This document shows positions 59,774 through 64,000 of a stretch of DNA of 64,000 nt, in pieces. Origin of the DNA: Oenanthe sinensis (lineage: Eukaryota > Streptophyta > Magnoliopsida > Apiales > Apiaceae); the NCBI GenBank assembly GCA_028671895.1, contig JAPMAC010000221.1, positions 806,001-870,000 of the forward strand. The letters are read 5' to 3'. The position numbers and the translations under genes were made by a program. The notes beneath the pieces were generated by a model. That model had not been told where the DNA came from. It was given only the letters and a program-made list of their open reading frames with translations, and made no database searches. How positions within the stretch are numbered: the first letter of the stretch is position 1; each line of letters starts with the position of its first letter.

Positions 59774-61927
59774 AAGTCAGAAAAAATAAAAATGCAACTC
59801 TTAATTTAGAAATATGAATCTTTTCATTTTAAGAGGGGTGTTTCCATCAATGATACCTATAGTAGGTTTCAAAAGCTTTTGAATGGAATGAAACTATATG
59901 GTAGGGTTTACGTAACTGAAGATACAAATTTAAAATTTCTTAGATCTCTTCTAAATGAATGGAAACCAATGACTGTTTCTATTAGACAATCTCAGGACTT
60001 CAAGGACTATACTCTTGAGAAACTTTATGGTATTCTTAAGACACATGAGTTAGAAATCTAACAGGATGAGTAGATTGAGAAGAATCAAAGAAAAGAAAAG
60101 ACTGTGGCTTTGATGGTCAAGGGAAATGAAGACAAGAAGGGTACTAGTGAAAGTGGTTGTATAGATGGATTTATCATGATAGTTGTCGATGCTATTGAAG
60201 AATCTCTCAAAGGAAAATGAAAGGGCAAATGTGAAGAAATTGAAGCATGCTCTCAGGATGATAGATGAAATTGATGAGCACCTTGCATTTCTGTGAAGGA
60301 AATTTTTAAAGCTAAAATTGAAGAGGAATCCAAATGCTCAAAGGCCTGGATCCCAATTTAGAAATGACAATCAAAACAAGAACTTAGTTGACAGGTCAAA
60401 GTTCAAATGTTTTAGATATGGATTGGATGGTCATTTCTCTAATGAGTGCAAAAAGCCAAAGTAAGAGAAGAAGGTAAAGTCATATGATGACATTGACTAT
60501 AAAAAGAAGTATTTTGAACTTCTCAAACAAAAAAAGGCTTTTATACCTGAGGAGAAAGACTGGGCTGCTAAGGATAGTGATTCTGAAAAATTCATCAATC
60601 TAGCACTGATGGTCAATCATGAAGATGAAGAGGCTAGTTCATCATCAAATTAGGTACTAGCTACTAACTTTTCTGAATTATTAAAAGATGAATGCAATAG
60701 TACTACAAATGAAATGTCAAATGAACTGTACAATTTGCATGTCACTTTGAAATCTCTAAACAAAGAAAATCTCAAGTTAAAGAACACCATTGATGTCTTA
60801 ACTGAGAGAAACACTTTTCTTGAAAATGAACTTATTTGTTTAGAAAGATACAAGTAGGAAAGTAAGGATGCTATGAATGAACTAGTAAACAGTTTGAGAA
60901 GAGAAGAATTATTAAAAGAATAATTGACTGGAAAAATTGAAACCATTTATAAATTGAATAGGTCTACTAAAACTGTCAAACAAATTATTGATGTTCAGGA
61001 TTTAGATACTCTAGGAGAATCCCCTGAATCAATAGGCATGCTATTGGCTAACACCTTGATGGATAAAGATCAATCGATTGCTAGTCCTTTATCAATCGAT
61101 GAGGATATCAATCGATTGATGTTGAATCAACTGATAAGCATCCATTGACAGGTAAACCATCAATGACTAACAAGAAGAACAAATTTAGCACCCCTATCAA
61201 ATTTGTTAAGGAAAAGGATCCCATAGATCAATTTGAGACTAAGGTTGAAAAGATTAATATTGGTAGCTTATCTAAGAAATAGGTAAAAGCCAAACTAGAA
61301 GAGATAACACATGTTGAACTTACTCAACCTAAGTCTGAGAAAAAGAAAAAGAATAGAATGGAAAGGTAGGCATAAACAATCATAATAATTCCTAGAAAGG
61401 TTTGTGCTAAATGTGGTAGTGTAAATCATTTGTCTATGAATTGCAAGAAAGAAAAAAATTATATACCTGCAAATGATTTGAATGCACATACCATGTCTGC
61501 AAATGCCATGCTTGCCAATCCTATGCTGATGAATGCCATGTCTTCTAATTTAGTTGCACCACATGCTCACATGTCATATGCACAATTTCCATACATGTAA
61601 AATCCATTCTTTGCATATGCAAATATAAATATGCCTGGAATGCCATAGAACATGCCTAAAGCTGATAATTATCCTGTTAGTCAAACTGTTAAGTCTGAAT
61701 ATATGCATGATAATTCTGTTATGAGTTCCAAGGTCTCTGAGCCCCAAAATTTAACTCTCAAAGTTAAAGTGGATTTAAACCCACTAAAATAAAAGGGAAC
61801 CAAGGCTCAGTCTACAACTAATAAAAGAGGACCCAAGGCAACTTGGATACCAAAAACAACTTGATTGTTTTTCATTGTGTGCAGGAAAACAGGAGGAAAA
61901 ATCTCTGATATCTAGACAGTGGATGTT
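59774..61927 (+). pseudogene. Gag and pre-protease region of element C, resumed after element B
   Basis: Continues the gag broken at 42043. A helix region NLKFLRSLLNEWKPM appears at about 59929. There is a zinc-knuckle remnant FKCFRYGLDGHFSNECKK near 60405, a Lys/Glu-rich coiled region, a second knuckle CAKCGSVNHLSMNC near 61400, and a Met/Asn-rich tract (61480-61650). RGPKATWIPK then precedes the protease DSGC motif at about 61918. Several stops break the frame. The long gag with two knuckles is unusual for copia elements outside SIRE-like groups. Confidence 0.7.
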
Positions 61928-61932
61928 CTAGG

Positions 61933-63519
61933 TGTTAGTATTGGTGTCCTAGAGACAATACTTTTAATGTTTTATTGAAAACAATTAAGGATTATGTTTT
62001 ATGTGATTATTTAATTATTATTTATTATGTCTTTATTTACTGCGTTATAAATTGAAAGGATAATAAATGTCCTTGGAATATTAATACGTAATATATATCT
62101 TTAAGTATGTGACTTAAAAATGAGATTATATGAATAGTATTTTATTCCTAAAATTCCCTAGTCAAGTATTATTATTTAAGGACAATAATAATGCAATAAG
62201 ACTAGTATGTTTGTTGACGGATGACCACATCTCATTGGTCATAGGTATGGTGATACTAAAGTCAAGAACATAAGTGTATGTATCAATACATGACACTGGA
62301 AAGACCCGTCGTGAGATTCTACATGTTAATAAGTGTCATAAGAAATCTCACTGTGATAATGATGTAATGATCCTCTGACTTGAAATCATTATATTTCTAT
62401 ACGAGAATTAATATACTTTGATTACACTCAAAGTTACCTTTAACCGGGTAATGATAAAGGTGTACATTGGGTATGCTATGAATCGTATGAGGAATATGAA
62501 TAATAGATATATGATTTAACCCTCCAATTCTAGGAGTGATATTATTGGCCTCTTGATTGAGTGAGACTATGAAATGCATGGCCATGCTCAAATATTGATT
62601 TGTTTAAATAGTCTACTCATTGATCAAGGAAACCAAGATTAAACGTTGAAGAGGATGACACTATACATGCCTCGAGTTTTATCTATAATATATGGTTAAA
62701 GGAATTATATTACATTGCACATTATTCACGAAAGGTTTAATTGAATCACCAATTATTATTGTTACTTGGGTATCAATGATGTATTACTAGATGCCGCTCA
62801 TTGTTTATAATTTTATTATTAGATAATAAAATTATTGTCAAAGTAATAATAACCTAAAGGGTCACACACAAAGAACGTCAAAACGGAGGTTTATTTAAAT
62901 TACGAATTTAAATATATTATTGTTTATTCGAATTTAATTATTGAATTAATTAAGTGGGACTTGATTAATTATATTAGAATTCGGATTTAATAAGTATTAT
63001 TATTATTTGAATTTAATTATTGAATTAATTAAGTGGGACTTGATTAATTATATTAGAATTCAGATTTAATAATAATAATAACCCAAAGTCATAATGGGTT
63101 TTGGAAACCACATGGATTAGGGTTAGGCCCAAAATCTCTCTCTCCCCTATATATACATAATGATGTATAGTATTAGGGTTTAATCATCAAATTTCATTTT
63201 TAGAGAAAAACCCTAGCTGCTCAACATCAAGAGAGGCTAGAGAAAGAGAGAGAGAGAGGCAAATAATTCGGCTAGTACCGACTCCGGTGATCGTAGGACG
63301 ATCGGGCATTCGTGTGGACTTCTTTAGAGAGCAAATCTTTGCAACAAAGGACTGCTGTGATTCATCTTTCTGGACCTCCATTAAACAGCATACGAAAGCT
63401 TTGTTAAGGTACATACTTCTTCTCCATAATCATCCAACGTTATACATGGATCCTGCGATTGGGTTTCGATTTTTTTTTTTACGTTAATTCCGCTGCGTTT
63501 TCATGCCCGAAACCCTTCA
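61933..63519 (+). mobile_element. Solo LTR D (Angela type) in element C
   Basis: 1587 bp from TGTTAGTATTGGTGTCC to GAAACCCTTCA, flanked by CTAGG at 61928-61932 and 63520-63524. It is a third LTR family, related to A and B. It contains a local duplication with TTAATTAAGTGGGACTTGAT at about 62944-63050. Confidence 0.9.
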
Positions 63520-64000
63520 CTAGGCACATGACAGGAGATATGTCCCTGCTCACAAAGTTTGTGGAAAAGGCGGGCCCATGAGTTACTTTTGGAGATAACA
63601 ACAAATGTTTTACTTTGGGATATGTCTCCATTGCAAGTGAAAACTTTATCATTGAACCTGTAGCACTAGTTGATGGATTAAATCATAATTTGCTTAGCAT
63701 TAATCAACTGTGTGATAATGGAAATGGTGTGCGGTTTTCGGCTAGATCTGCATCATAGCCAATAAAGAATATGGTGAAACTCTCTTAACTGGAGGAAGAA
63801 AAGGAAATTTCTATGTGGTTGATTTAAATTCTGTGAAGGCAAATTAAATGACATGTCTATTAAGCAAGGCCAACACAAATGAAAGTTGGATTTTGGCACA
63901 AGAAGCAATCACATCTAAATATTAAAGCCATGAATTAATTGATTAGAAAGAATTTGGTTAGAGGCATTCCACAGATGGAATTCACCAAGGATGGTTTGTG
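63520..64000 (+). pseudogene. Protease and pre-integrase part of element C, truncated by the window
   Basis: Resumes the protease motif as RHMTGDMSLLTKFVEKAG after the target duplication. Frames shift before the pre-integrase region, where KKQSHLNIKAMN and RGIPQMEFTKDGL are readable. The rest of pol is outside the window. Confidence 0.75.

Larger units (their letters stand above)
40480..64000 (+). mobile_element. Element C, SIRE-like Ty1-copia, truncated by the window end
   Basis: 5' LTR 40480-41611, a degenerate tRNA-Met-like primer site, gag with two CCHC-type knuckles, and the protease start. The coding line is interrupted by element B (42044-59768) and solo LTR D (61933-63519). It continues past 64000, so the 3' LTR is not seen. 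The protease context, a WIPKTT-like linker then SGCSRHMTG, and the long gag point to the SIRE lineage. Confidence 0.75.

Noticed and set aside
60650..60946. Minus-strand frame of 98 codons
   Set aside because: It is antisense to the gag region of element C, where the Lys/Glu-rich sense strand creates a Phe/Ser-rich shadow.
1..64000. A novel multi-gene defence or metabolic system
   Set aside because: Almost all coding sequence is explained by one host gene, retrotransposons and an endogenous virus. No cluster of unexplained genes was found.

Overview
The window is AT-rich nuclear DNA of a flowering plant, probably a eudicot. The signs are GT-AG introns, a plant CW-type zinc-finger gene, telo-box and site II promoter motifs, Ty1-copia and Ty3-gypsy retrotransposons, and an endogenous plant pararetrovirus. 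I see no bacterial operon, CRISPR array or other prokaryotic system. Only one host gene is supported.

Region 1 (1-8340): an apparently intact host gene on the minus strand. It has 11 coding exons, ATG at 7966 and stop at 466, and encodes a 1610-residue CW-domain zinc-finger protein, a putative chromatin reader. The 5' leader and promoter lie at about 7967-8340.

Region 2 (8341-18890): a decayed minus-strand Ty3/gypsy element (8987-15442), probably Tat-like. It keeps gag, a TGGCGCC-type primer site, diverged LTRs, a 75-bp repeat block and a short antisense ORF. A solo Angela-type LTR (11000-12542, 5-bp target duplication) and a hAT-type MITE (14447-15147, 8-bp target duplication) are inserted in it. 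Anonymous DNA with a 0.5-kb direct duplication follows, then a TC/TA microsatellite and a hairpin MITE.

Region 3 (about 18892-26608): a near full-length linear copy of a florendovirus-like caulimovirid on the minus strand. It carries promoter, ORF2, ORF1 (movement, coat, protease, reverse transcriptase, RNase H), leader and tRNA-Met primer site, and has decayed through stops and a frameshift. TA dinucleotide tracts lie on both sides, and the linear end falls close to the primer site. A second MITE (26673-27048) follows.

Region 4 (27230-64000): a stack of nested Ty1-copia elements resolved by target-site duplications. Element E (minus, about 27.2-40.5 kb and beyond) holds a solo LTR G (28817-37348), which holds element F (29171-36178, minus). 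The other LTR of E holds element C (SIRE-like, 40480 to beyond the window). C holds B (Angela-like, degenerate, 42044-59768), which holds A (Angela-like, almost intact, 43899-52859). C also holds a solo LTR D (61933-63519), which splits its protease motif. The order of insertion is E, then C, then B and D, then A; on the other arm E, then G, then F.

Element A is the youngest and best preserved: its two LTRs are both 1554 bp and nearly identical, and its gag-pol frame has one nonsense codon. Splice sites, reading frames and LTR boundaries were worked out by eye. Family and lineage names rest on recognised motifs, not on database searches.
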